Shown here: positions 16,822 to 24,519 of the stretch, in pieces | Position numbering within the stretch: position 1 is the stretch's first letter | How the letters are laid out: every line of letters begins with the position of its first letter | Origin: GM7GCV1 sp965221105 | GTDB lineage: Bacteria > Pseudomonadota > Gammaproteobacteria > Pseudomonadales > GM7GCV1 | Assembly (NCBI GenBank): GCA_965221105.1 | Contig: OZ244871.1 | Location: forward strand, 1,612,001-1,676,000 | Direction: 5' to 3' | DNA: 64,000 nucleotides | Notes under the pieces: model-generated | Databases searched by the model: none | Told to the model about the DNA's origin: nothing | Seen by the model: the letters and a program-made list of their open reading frames with translations, nothing else | Translations under genes and position numbers: made by a program

Positions 16822-17553
16822 ATGCCAAGTACCAGTCAGTCAGTGAACCGAACCTTCGCGCTTTACCAATACTTCGCGGAGGAACAGCGAGCGCTTACGG
16901 CACAAGATATCGCCGATTATCTTCACATCCCGAAATCAAGCTGCACGGCATTGCTAAAAACACTGTCGGATCTGGATATGCTCAGCCTCGACCGTCGGAC
17001 AACAACTTACATTCCGACCGCTTCATTCGCACAGCTCGGCGCATGGCTCACCGACGAGAGCGTTTACCCTCAAGATCTGCTGGACGCGATGGACCATCTG
17101 GCACGTGTCACAGAAGAAACGATTACATTAAGCGTGTACAACGATCTTCAACTGGAATTGGTCCGGGTGCAGGAAAGTCCTCAAGCGATTTCGTTCTCTG
17201 CGACGCCCGGGCAAAAATTCACCGTTTGGGGAAGTGCGTTAGGGATTGCATACCTCAGCAAGCAATCGACGCAGCAAGTTAGAGCCCTTCACAAACGCGT
17301 GACTGAACGAGGTTTCATCGAGCCGGGCATGCCTTCGCTGGAGGATGTCCTGGCAGCGGTGGCGACAGCAAAGAAAGCTGGCTATGCTGTGATAGAAGCT
17401 GCCGTTTACCCTGATGCCGCGGCGATCGCTGTGCACACGGAATTCGAAATTCACCGCCGGCCACTCATGCTGGCCGTGGCAGGCCCGACACAAAGACTGC
17501 GGCCGAATATTGAAGCGTATGGATCCCTGCTTTGCAGCAAAGTCAGAAGGTAA
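16822..17553 (+). CDS. IclR-family transcriptional regulator, last codons replaced by IS insertion
   Basis: 243 residues. The N-terminal winged helix is QSVNRTFALYQYFAEEQRALTAQDIADYLHIPKSSCTALLKTLSDLDML, followed by the IclR effector domain (LARVTEETITLSVYNDLQLELVRVQ, FSATPGQKFTVWGSALGIAYLS, KKAGYAVIEAAVYPDAAAIAV). It is transcribed away from the E1-led operon and is the obvious regulator of it. IS66-like element A inserted at the very end: the present stop TAA uses IS bases. Joining the sequence across one copy of the 8-base target duplication would give KVRSL then TAG, so only the last two residues differ and function is probably kept. Confidence 0.9.
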   Translation: MPSTSQSVNRTFALYQYFAEEQRALTAQDIADYLHIPKSSCTALLKTLSDLDMLSLDRRTTTYIPTASFAQLGAWLTDESVYPQDLLDAMDHLARVTEETITLSVYNDLQLELVRVQESPQAISFSATPGQKFTVWGSALGIAYLSKQSTQQVRALHKRVTERGFIEPGMPSLEDVLAAVATAKKAGYAVIEAAVYPDAAAIAVHTEFEIHRRPLMLAVAGPTQRLRPNIEAYGSLLCSKVRR

Positions 17554-17622
17554 CTACTCGCCCCCCTTGACGTCATAGGGAGGCGATACTATGATGTGTG
17601 CGTTTCATGAGTGCACAGGGTC

Positions 17623-17724
17623 ATGGACAACGCATATTTCAGTTCCAAGGCGACAGCGGGGGTGTGTCAGGCGCTGATCGCGCTGATGCCGCCAGCGGAG
17701 CGCTTGGCGGTGGGGTCCGGGTAG
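17623..17724 (+). pseudogene. Methylase-derived minigene in IS copy A
   Basis: 33 codons, MDNAYFSSKATAGVCQALIA, then LMPPAERLAVGSG. The first 24 residues match the start of the adenine methylase in IS copy F (YFGSK..AGLCQALIALMPP) and the last part matches its C-terminal PPAERLAV. An internal deletion between two ATGCC(G/A)CC sites removed the catalytic core, including DPPY. The stop lies three bases before the tnpC ATG, as in copy F. Confidence 0.85.
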
Positions 17725-17727
17725 CCC

Positions 17728-19191
17728 ATGGCGACGGTCAACAAGGCGTCGCTGCGCTCGGAGTTCGACGCCCTCAAGGCGCGCTTCGAGACGCTGTGCG
17801 CGGACGGCGCGATGAGCGCCGAGAGCCGCGCCCTGGTCGAAGCTCTGCTGATGCTCTTTCAGGTGCTGATGGCGGTGTTCATGGAGAAGAACACTCCGAA
17901 GGGTTCGCGCAACTCCGGGCTGCCGAGCTCCCGGACGGACCCCGACGAGACCGCCCGCACGCGCCCCGGTGCCACGAGCACGGGGCCGAAGACCGACACC
18001 GCCGGGGACGGGCCCAACCGCCTGGTCGTGGAGACGCGGACCGCACCGGTCGCCGAGAGCCGCGCCTGCGGTCGCGGTCTTGGGGATGTCGCCCCGCACG
18101 GCCATGAGCGGCGGGTCTTGGTGGACATCCTGTTCGAGACCCGCGAGTTGACGGTCGAGGCCGAGATCAAGACCTGCCCGCGCTGCCGAGCCGAGAGCCG
18201 GGGCGCCTTCCCGGACGATATGCCGGGACCGCTGCAGTACGGCCACGGCATCCTGGCTTTCGCCACGCATCTCATGGCTGCCCAGATGGTGCCGCTCAAG
18301 CGCGCCGCGCAGACCCCCAAGGCCCTGACCGGGCGCGCCGTGGCCGAGGCGACCCTGCTGGCCTGGCTGATGCGCCTGCACGAGGCGCTGACCGACTGGG
18401 AAGCCACAGCCATCGACTGTCTGCTGGCCATGCCCGCCCTGCACGCCGACGAGACCAGCCTGCGCGTCGATGGCACGAACCACTGGGTGCACAGCATCGG
18501 TGCCGGGGACCTGAGGGTGACGTTCGTCCACCGAAGGCGCGGTCGCGCCGCCATCGACGACCTGGGTGTCATCCCTCGCTCTGGTGGTGTCCTGGTCCAC
18601 GACCGCTGGGCCAGCTCCTTCGCCTATGATCACTGTGACCACGCGCTGTGCGGTGCCCACCTGCTGCGCGACCTGAAGTTCGTCGAGGACGCCCACGGGT
18701 ACGCCTGGGCCAAGCGGGCCAGGCTCCTGCTCGACACCTGCCGGAAGGTCCGCACGCATGAGGGCAAGGCTCTCGACGAGGCAGCCTTCAAGGCCGTGCG
18801 CGCGCGCTACCGGACCATCCTCACCCAGGCCACACGGGAACTCCCCAGCCCCCCCGCCCGCCTCGACGGACAGCGCGGGCGCATCGCCAAGTCCGATGCC
18901 GAGAACCTCCACGAGGCGCTGACCCAGTACGAAACCGAGGTGCTGCGCTTCGCCCGCGACCCCGACACCCCGTTCACCAACACCCGCGCCGAGCGCGATA
19001 TCCGCATGGCCAAGGTCAAGCAGAAGGTCTCCGGCTGCTTCCGAACCCTCCGCCACGCCGAGGCCCACTGCCGAATCTCCAGCTATCTCCAGTCCATGGC
19101 CCACCAGGGCTACAATCCGCTGACCGCCATCCAGATCGCACTCAACGGCACCGCCGCCACAATGATCAAGCAGGAGAAGGGGGGCGAGTAG
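17728..19191 (+). CDS. tnpC: IS66-family transposase (copy A)
   Basis: 487 residues. The N-terminal leucine-rich coiled segment (LVEALLMLFQVLMAVFM) precedes a basic linker and a zinc-ribbon-like CPRCRAESRG near residue 150. The catalytic DDE core has LHADETSLRVDG (Asp near 239), VLVHDRWASSF (Asp near 291) and NTRAERDIRMAKVKQKVSGCFRT (Glu near 420), and the C-terminal block ISSYLQSMAHQGYNPL is typical of IS66. It cuts and joins the element ends. The copy B protein differs at only a few positions (for example PSPPARL versus PKTPARL). Confidence 0.95.
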   Translation: MATVNKASLRSEFDALKARFETLCADGAMSAESRALVEALLMLFQVLMAVFMEKNTPKGSRNSGLPSSRTDPDETARTRPGATSTGPKTDTAGDGPNRLVVETRTAPVAESRACGRGLGDVAPHGHERRVLVDILFETRELTVEAEIKTCPRCRAESRGAFPDDMPGPLQYGHGILAFATHLMAAQMVPLKRAAQTPKALTGRAVAEATLLAWLMRLHEALTDWEATAIDCLLAMPALHADETSLRVDGTNHWVHSIGAGDLRVTFVHRRRGRAAIDDLGVIPRSGGVLVHDRWASSFAYDHCDHALCGAHLLRDLKFVEDAHGYAWAKRARLLLDTCRKVRTHEGKALDEAAFKAVRARYRTILTQATRELPSPPARLDGQRGRIAKSDAENLHEALTQYETEVLRFARDPDTPFTNTRAERDIRMAKVKQKVSGCFRTLRHAEAHCRISSYLQSMAHQGYNPLTAIQIALNGTAATMIKQEKGGE

Positions 19192-19203
19192 TTACGTCAG
19201 AAG

Positions 19204-19440
19204 CTTGTAGCACGATATCATGTCCGCAAGCCTCTCGAATAACGACTGTACCTCTTCAATGCTCTTTAATTTAATGTCAAAGAAAAGCGGGTAACCGCGT
19301 TTCGCTGCCGACTCTATCCAGACCCCCGTGCCAGTTTGAGGTGCAACACTGGATGTATATCCAGCCTGCATGATGGAGGGCGGGTTGCGGTGGGCCAGAT
19401 GATGGTGAACACTCTCTGTGTATCACCAACAGAGACTGCC
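19204..19440. other. Flank of IS copy A and 5' region of an IS30 remnant
   Basis: After the target duplication there is a minus-strand stretch (about 19197-19320) that reads as protein-like sequence (GYPLFFDIKLKSIEEVQSLFERLADMISCYKLL) but has no start and no family I recognise; it may be the 3' end of a lost gene. From about 19335 (GAGGTGCAACACTGG) the sequence belongs to the IS30-type element that follows. Confidence 0.3.
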
Positions 19441-20051
19441 CATGCCGACTGGCTACCACCACCTGACCCACTCCGAACGATACCAGATATCCGCGCTGCT
19501 GCAGAGTGGTCTGTCGAAGCGGGCGACGACCCGGCGCCATGATGCCTCGGCGGTTCCCTGGATGATGACGCCTGAGCGCTGGGCGGTGGTTGAGGACAGG
19601 CTGCGTGAGGGATGGAGTCCGGAACAGATCGCGGGCCGCTCTCGTCAGCAGGGGCTGGTGCTGGCGGGGACGGAGTGGATCTCTCAGCATGTGCGAGCGG
19701 ATCGTCGGGCAGGCGGTGACCGAGGCGCTCACCCGGTGTCTGGGTCCGGTTCGGGATCGGGTGCACAGCTGTACGGCGGACAACGGTAAGGAGTTCGCGG
19801 GGCATCGGGCGATCGCTGAGGCGCTGGGTGCGGGCTTCTACTTCGCCGCCCCCTACCATTCCTGGGAACGGGGTCTGAACGAGCAGACCAACGGCCTGGT
19901 GCGAGAGTACTTCCCGAAGGGGACGGACTTCCGTGCGGTGACGGACGCCCAGGCGCGGGCGGTGGAGGACCGGATCAACACCCGGCCCCGGAAGGGGTTG
20001 GGGTATCGCACGCCTGCGGAGGTGTTCTCCGGAATGCCAGCCGGCCCGTGA
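19441..20051 (+). pseudogene. IS30-family transposase remnant with internal deletions
   Basis: The start MPTGYHHLTHSERYQISALLQSGLSKRA is the IS30 helix-turn-helix region. It then jumps to SAVPWMMTPERWAVVEDRLREGWSPEQIAGRS and EWISQHVRADR, followed by a frameshift. A second frame carries TADNGKEFAGHRAIAEALGAGFYFAAPYHSWERGLNEQTNGLVREYFPKG and RPRKGLGYRTPAEVF, the DDE C-terminal half with its catalytic Asp and Glu. The middle of the helix-turn-helix and the first catalytic Asp region are gone, so it cannot be active. Confidence 0.88.
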
Positions 20052-20379
20052 AGACGATCACACACTCATTCATTCAGCGCGCTCCAGATGGATGGGTGGG
20101 GGTTCGTGTCGCCGGACGACACCGGGAAAGCTCGTGCATCGCCTGAAGGTCTGTGTCAGTATGCTCTGACGTCGAGAGTGATGTCAGTGGTGGCCGAAAT
20201 GGATGCCCGGAGGGGCACAAATGATCCGCTGCCGCCCCTCCCTCCATTCGGGCTCCGCCCTCATTCGGGGAGGGGGTGAATGATGCACTTCGGAATGGAA
20301 GCGGGGCTTGGTTTGGTTGAAGTTGCCAATGACGCAAGGCAGCTCGTCACCAACCAGGAGGATACTTTCAACAAGGGGT
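20052..20379. other. Non-coding debris between IS30 remnant and VOC fragment
   Basis: About 330 bases with no gene I can support. It probably includes IS ends (direct motif TCTGACGTCGAGAGTGATGT near 20164 and a GC-rich hairpin-like run CCCTCCCTCC...GGGGAGGGGG at 20236-20276), but no element could be delimited. Confidence 0.3.
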
Positions 20380-20434
20380 TCCGCTCAACGGTTTCAGCGT
20401 CGAGCTCAATCAGCTGCGAGGAGAATTGCGTTAG
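20380..20434 (+). pseudogene. 3' end of a VOC-family gene, paralogue of 2525-3085
   Basis: The frame reads PLNGFSVELNQLRGELR and stops at TAG 20432-20434. This matches the end of the exported VOC protein (DPDGFTIELNQLQGELR) at 14 of 17 positions, with DNA similarity on both sides of the stop. Only these codons survive, and the upstream part was lost with the IS30 debris. Its stop overlaps that of the convergent hydrolase gene. Confidence 0.75.
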
Positions 20435-21261
20435 GCCTGAATGAGTTCGGCAACCGTGCTGCCAATTGCTGCGAGCCGTTGGTTCATCGTCGGACCACAA
20501 TGGACCATTCTGATGTGTGCGGGCAAGTTCAGGTTGTCGAGGCGATCGACGTACGTCCGCAGCATACCGCCGCGCCAGCGGATGATTCGCGTGGGCGCGG
20601 ACACCCCGAACAGGCGATTGCCGTCCTCGTTCATGAACGCACCGCGATAGGCGCGTGCGTAATCGGTCCCGGCGCGAAGTTGATCGATCAGCATTGCCTG
20701 CCGTGTTTCCAATGGGACGCTACCTGGCGGAGCGATGCGGTGATCCTCGTCCTGCTCAAACCATGGAAACCATTGGCAGGTCGCGTTGACCATCTCCCAG
20801 GCCTTGCGCAAATGGGCACCGTCCTCGCACGGCGAGAGGTCTGGGAAATAGTGTGTGAGCATGTATTCGCGTTCGCTGTCGGTAAAATGGGCAGCGTTGT
20901 CAAGAACGAGAAAAAGTGCCGCCTCAGGCCAGGCGCGAACAAATTCGATGGCAATCTGGGCACCAGTGGCTGAACCGTATAGACCGACCCGCTCGAAACC
21001 GACCGCAGTAATAAACTGCTTGAGCCAGGCGGCGTATCCGCTCAGATCCTCACATGGTTCGGTCAGGGGGTCTGATGCGCCGTAGCCGGGCATGTCGGGA
21101 GCGAGTGCATATACGCCTTCCGGCAGAGCGGCCATCGTGGGTTCCATCCAGGCTGACGACAGAGGTGAAGGGTGCAACAGGATCAGCGGAAAACCGCTGC
21201 CTTGGCAGCGGTAGTGAGTTTGCGTGCCGTTCTCAAGTTCCGCGTAGGCGCGTTTGCTCAT
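20431..21261 (-). CDS. Alpha/beta-hydrolase fold protein
   Basis: 276 residues starting at ATG 21261, which overlaps the FAD oxidase stop (ATGA). Blocks are LILLHPSPLSSAWMEPTMAALPEG (oxyanion side), YALAPDMPGYGASDP and the nucleophile elbow GLYGSATGAQIAIEF, then WPEAALFLVLDN. The elbow reads G-S-A-T-G, so the G-x-S-x-G centre is Ala; I recall relatives with His here (GSHTG), so this branch may be naturally noncanonical. The C-terminal His lies in IRMVHCGPTMNQRL. Its operon partners are an FAD oxidase and an amine oxidase. The substrate is unknown. Confidence 0.8.
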   Translation of the reverse strand: MSKRAYAELENGTQTHYRCQGSGFPLILLHPSPLSSAWMEPTMAALPEGVYALAPDMPGYGASDPLTEPCEDLSGYAAWLKQFITAVGFERVGLYGSATGAQIAIEFVRAWPEAALFLVLDNAAHFTDSEREYMLTHYFPDLSPCEDGAHLRKAWEMVNATCQWFPWFEQDEDHRIAPPGSVPLETRQAMLIDQLRAGTDYARAYRGAFMNEDGNRLFGVSAPTRIIRWRGGMLRTYVDRLDNLNLPAHIRMVHCGPTMNQRLAAIGSTVAELIQA

Positions 21262-22790
21262 AGGCCAAGAGCTCCGGGGTTCATGCGCCGGTCCGGATCC
21301 AGTTCCTTTTTCAGGGACGCTATCAGGCGCCAGTTGGCATCGTGTAGCCTTTCCCGGTACGGGTAGGACTTGCCCAGTTGGAGGTGCGCGGCACCGAGGT
21401 CCGCAAACAGGGCGATCAGAGCTTCCCGGATTTCGCTGACCACCGCCCGGGCTGCCGGGTTTTCCGGAAAGCCGCGAATACTGCGCAAGTATCCTGGTTC
21501 GACACTGCGGCGATGAATCTCGTCCAGAGCATCGGGCCAGAAAAAGACAGGCTCCAGTACCGTGCAACTGACAGCTACCGTGGTCAGGAGATGACCCACG
21601 CCTATTTCGTGTTCGCTCAGGGAACCCTGGTAAGTTTCCAGCAGTTTCTGGATCTCGTCCATGGCAGCGACGGCCCGGGAATGCGGGACAATACCATGCA
21701 CCGGAACCCAGCGTTCGCCCTCGGGTCCGATGATGTTGTTGACCGGGCCGAAGGGGTTGGCTCGCAATACCCTGGGAATGGTATCCGGCAGTTCCCGTCC
21801 CTCTTGGTCCGCAGCGATCTGCTGCACAGCTTCCAGCCGTGCGACTGCGCCTTGCGCGGTCCGATCCTCAATCATGACGCTGAAGGACCAATCGACATTT
21901 TCCATGAAACCGCGTCCAGTCATGGCGATGCGCGCTCCCTGGGCAAGCGCCTTGCCCACCCCGTCTGTGGATTTCATCACGCCAAGCAGATTTTTCGCAT
22001 CCGTGACCAGACTCTCCCTGCGCATGCGCTGGGCCTGCAGGTAGGGATCGAAGCCAAAGCATTCCATGACCAGATTCTGGCGCGAGATTTCGGCCATGGC
22101 TGCAAGCATGGTGGGATAATTTTCAAAAGCAAAAGCGCCGAAGGCCCGGTGTGAGGCTTCCGGTATCAACTTCAGGGTCACGGTGGCCTTGATACCAAGG
22201 GCACCACAATCACCACAGAACAGTCCAGTCAGATCGGGGCCGTGCTGTCGAAAGAAGGGCCCCGCATTTTTCTGGCCGGCCGAGCCGGTGTCGAGCACCG
22301 AGCCGTCGGCCAGCACGACTTTCAGTGATAATGCCGACTCGGCCGCAGAACCGTGATGACCGGAACCCCAGAAGATGCTGTTTTGGGACAGACTGCCGCC
22401 GACCGTTGCATGAATACCCGACAGGGGACCCCAGTAGGGCGTGCGCAGCCCGGTTTCGGCCAGCGCCTCGTGCAATTCCTTCCAGGTGGTTCCGGCCTCC
22501 AGGACAACGAACATGTCCTGAGAATTGATCTCCAGAACCCGATTCATGCTGCGCATGTCGATCAACACCGAATCGGCCTCCGCCGGAACATAGCCGCTGG
22601 TATAGGACATGCCGCCACCGCGCGCGATCAGGGCACACCCGGCATTGACTGTCTCAACTACGGTCGCGCTCAACTGGTCGATATTGGTCGGACGCACAAC
22701 CAGCCCGACGGGGATGCCGCGAGTGAAAATATCCTGGGACAGATAATCGAGGAGGCCTGCATCCTGACTCACCGCTTCGTCTCCGAGCAA
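21258..22790 (-). CDS. FAD-binding oxidase/dehydrogenase (FAD_binding_4 / vanillyl-alcohol-oxidase type)
   Basis: 510 residues from TTG 22790; coding continues upstream to a CTG at 22826 overlapping the preceding stop, which could be the true start (LIRDSLTERLGALLGDEAV). The N-terminal PCMH-type FAD domain contains PVGLVVRPTNIDQLSATV, ALIARGGGMSYTSGYVP, VVLEAGTTWKELHEAL and GGSLSQNSIFWGSGHHGSAAE. The C-terminal cap is FAD-oxidase_C-like and ends PDRRMNPGALGL, the usual LDPxxxxNPG motif. Relatives oxidise phenolic alcohols, hydroxy acids or sugars in the cytoplasm. It lies between an amine oxidase and a hydrolase with overlapping ends. Confidence 0.88.
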   Translation of the reverse strand: MLGDEAVSQDAGLLDYLSQDIFTRGIPVGLVVRPTNIDQLSATVVETVNAGCALIARGGGMSYTSGYVPAEADSVLIDMRSMNRVLEINSQDMFVVLEAGTTWKELHEALAETGLRTPYWGPLSGIHATVGGSLSQNSIFWGSGHHGSAAESALSLKVVLADGSVLDTGSAGQKNAGPFFRQHGPDLTGLFCGDCGALGIKATVTLKLIPEASHRAFGAFAFENYPTMLAAMAEISRQNLVMECFGFDPYLQAQRMRRESLVTDAKNLLGVMKSTDGVGKALAQGARIAMTGRGFMENVDWSFSVMIEDRTAQGAVARLEAVQQIAADQEGRELPDTIPRVLRANPFGPVNNIIGPEGERWVPVHGIVPHSRAVAAMDEIQKLLETYQGSLSEHEIGVGHLLTTVAVSCTVLEPVFFWPDALDEIHRRSVEPGYLRSIRGFPENPAARAVVSEIREALIALFADLGAAHLQLGKSYPYRERLHDANWRLIASLKKELDPDRRMNPGALGL

Positions 22791-22822
22791 TGCGCCAAGC
22801 CGTTCAGTCAGTGAGTCGCGGA

Positions 22823-24256
22823 TCAGCCTGCCTCGGCCATCAGAAGTTCGCGCACAGCGCGCTCACCGGATTCGAAGGCGCCTTCCATCCCGGAAAATTC
22901 TGACGCGGTATGCTCACCTGCAAAATACAGGCTGTTCACTGGCTGCCGCAGAGCCCGGTAATGCTGTCCGATCTGCCCTGGCGCCCAGGCAGGCCAACTG
23001 CCTCCACTGAACGGATCAGCACCCCAGCGCACGAGCTTGTGCAAATGCAGATTACCACGGGCTCCCGGCCAGACGCGGATGATATCCTCCAGGATGAGTT
23101 CGCCAGCTGCGTCTTCGGGGAGGGCATCGTAACGATCACAGCCATTGCCATTGACCCACGTGGTGACCAGGGTATTGCCGGTTCCGGCATCGCGGCGTGC
23201 GAACAGCCGGCCAAACTCGGCGTTCGACCAGACTGAGCCGTTGATGCCACTTGCTTGCCACCCGTCGTCAGAGGCTTCCAGGTAGGCCTGGGTCACCTTG
23301 TTAAAGACGATGGTATCTATGGCATCACGTTGCGGAGCCGGGAGGGGTGGGTTGAACTCGATGCGTCTGAGTGCCGGCACCGGCACACTGAGAATGGCGG
23401 CATCGGCTTCGATTTGGAGACCGCTTACGCAATTCAGGCGCACCTCTCCACCACCATGTTCGATCCTCGTCAGCGTTTCTCCCAATATCACAGGTTGCAC
23501 AAGGTCTGCGGCCATCGCCTCCGGCAGCCGCATGTTGCCGCCTTCGACTTCCAGAATGATGGCACCTTCGGCAGCGCCGCGTTGAAGGCCAGCCATCAAC
23601 CGGTAGAGGCTCAGCAGGGATGTGCCTGCAAGCGTATTGCCATAGGCGTTGTTGGCATCAAGCAGGGCAAGCCCTTTGCTGTTGATCCCCTTGGCGCGAA
23701 ACCAATCGCTGGCAGCGACATCATACTCAGCCATGTTCTGTGCATGCCAATCGGAAGTCTGCTGAAACGGGGTCTCATGCAGCAGAGATCTTGCCAGTTG
23801 ATCTGGAGGGACGTACTTCAGTTCTTCCGGAAATGGATTGCGTGGCGATTGCGGCCAGCTTTGCCGGGTTTCGGCCTGTCCATCGATCAGATAGGACATA
23901 GGCAATGCGCCGCCTCTCCCAGTGGTTGTGAGACCGACTCCGGCCTGTTCGGCAGCCACCAGTAAGCGTCGGTAGTTGGAGCCGATCTGGCTGCCCCCGG
24001 CCTCGGGACGGCCCGGAACCTTATCGAGCGTCAATACACGACCGCCGACTCGGCTGCGGCCTTCGATGACGACGACGTCGAACCCCGCCTCTTGCAACAG
24101 CAATCCGGCGTGAAGTCCAGAAAGTCCCGCTCCGACGATTGCTACCCGGCGTTGCTGAGCATGGATCGCTGGACCCAAAGCAGCGAGAACAGTCGCAGCC
24201 GCAGTACCGGCAAGCAAACCCCGGCGTGTGATCAGGCCACCATCAGTCTTCGGCAT
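22823..24256 (-). CDS. Flavin amine oxidase-type oxidoreductase with Tat signal
   Basis: 477 residues. The N-terminal ITRRGLLAGTAAATVLAALGPAIHA is a twin-arginine signal, so the FAD enzyme is exported folded. The FAD fold shows RVAIVGAGLSGLHAGLLLQEAGFDVVVIEGRSRVGGRVLT, and near the C terminus SLYFAGEHTASEFSGMEGAFESGERAVRELL, the amine-oxidase FAD-binding end. Family members oxidise amines or amino acids to imines and release H2O2. It heads an operon with the FAD oxidase and hydrolase and is divergent from a TonB receptor, suggesting periplasmic attack on an imported compound. Confidence 0.9.
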   Translation of the reverse strand: MPKTDGGLITRRGLLAGTAAATVLAALGPAIHAQQRRVAIVGAGLSGLHAGLLLQEAGFDVVVIEGRSRVGGRVLTLDKVPGRPEAGGSQIGSNYRRLLVAAEQAGVGLTTTGRGGALPMSYLIDGQAETRQSWPQSPRNPFPEELKYVPPDQLARSLLHETPFQQTSDWHAQNMAEYDVAASDWFRAKGINSKGLALLDANNAYGNTLAGTSLLSLYRLMAGLQRGAAEGAIILEVEGGNMRLPEAMAADLVQPVILGETLTRIEHGGGEVRLNCVSGLQIEADAAILSVPVPALRRIEFNPPLPAPQRDAIDTIVFNKVTQAYLEASDDGWQASGINGSVWSNAEFGRLFARRDAGTGNTLVTTWVNGNGCDRYDALPEDAAGELILEDIIRVWPGARGNLHLHKLVRWGADPFSGGSWPAWAPGQIGQHYRALRQPVNSLYFAGEHTASEFSGMEGAFESGERAVRELLMAEAG

Positions 24257-24519
24257 AATCGTCTCGGGTGGAGTTGATTAGTGGAGTTGATTATCAGTAC
24301 AGCAGTCGCAAATGAACATACGAAAAGCATAACATTTACTGTAAAACTGGGCATTTCTGGTTGATTTTACCGCCAAAAGTATTTTAGTCTATTGATATGT
24401 TATTATGCCATACTAGTACATGGTAGGTGTAATATGAAGAAAATGGCATTGCTGAAGTCGGTCAATGAATTTGGCAACAAGCCAGACTAATGAAAAGGGT
24501 ATTCATCGGGAGGTGAAAG
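24257..24519. promoter_or_regulatory. Divergent regulatory region, amine oxidase / TonB receptor
   Basis: 263 AT-rich bases between divergent genes. A near-palindrome CCATACTAGTACATGG lies at about 24408-24423, centred on TACTAGTA, and could bind a regulator. The ribosome site GGGAGGTGAAAG directly precedes the receptor ATG at 24520. A short plus-strand frame (ATG 24434, ending at the TAA 24488) codes for 18 residues; I cannot say whether it is translated. Confidence 0.4.

Larger units (their letters stand above)
17550..19195 (+). mobile_element. IS66-like element, copy A (complete, 1646 bp, methylase deleted)
   Basis: Ends are inverted repeats GTAACTACTCGCCCCCCTT (17550-17568) and its complement (19177-19195). 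The flanks are a perfect 8-base duplication, GTCAGAAG, at 17542-17549 and 19196-19203; IS66-family elements make 8-base duplications. It holds one full transposase gene and, ahead of it, a minigene left from an adenine methylase. Copy B at 29181-30826 has the same length, so both moved recently. There are no tnpA/tnpB accessory genes, which fits the single-transposase (ISBst12-like) branch of the family. Confidence 0.95.

Noticed and set aside
17605..19104. Long minus-strand frame across IS copy A (and its counterpart 29272-30771 across copy B)
   Set aside because: Antisense shadow of the tnpC gene in high-G+C DNA; Gly/Ala/Val-rich with no known domain, and the sense frame has clear DDE motifs.
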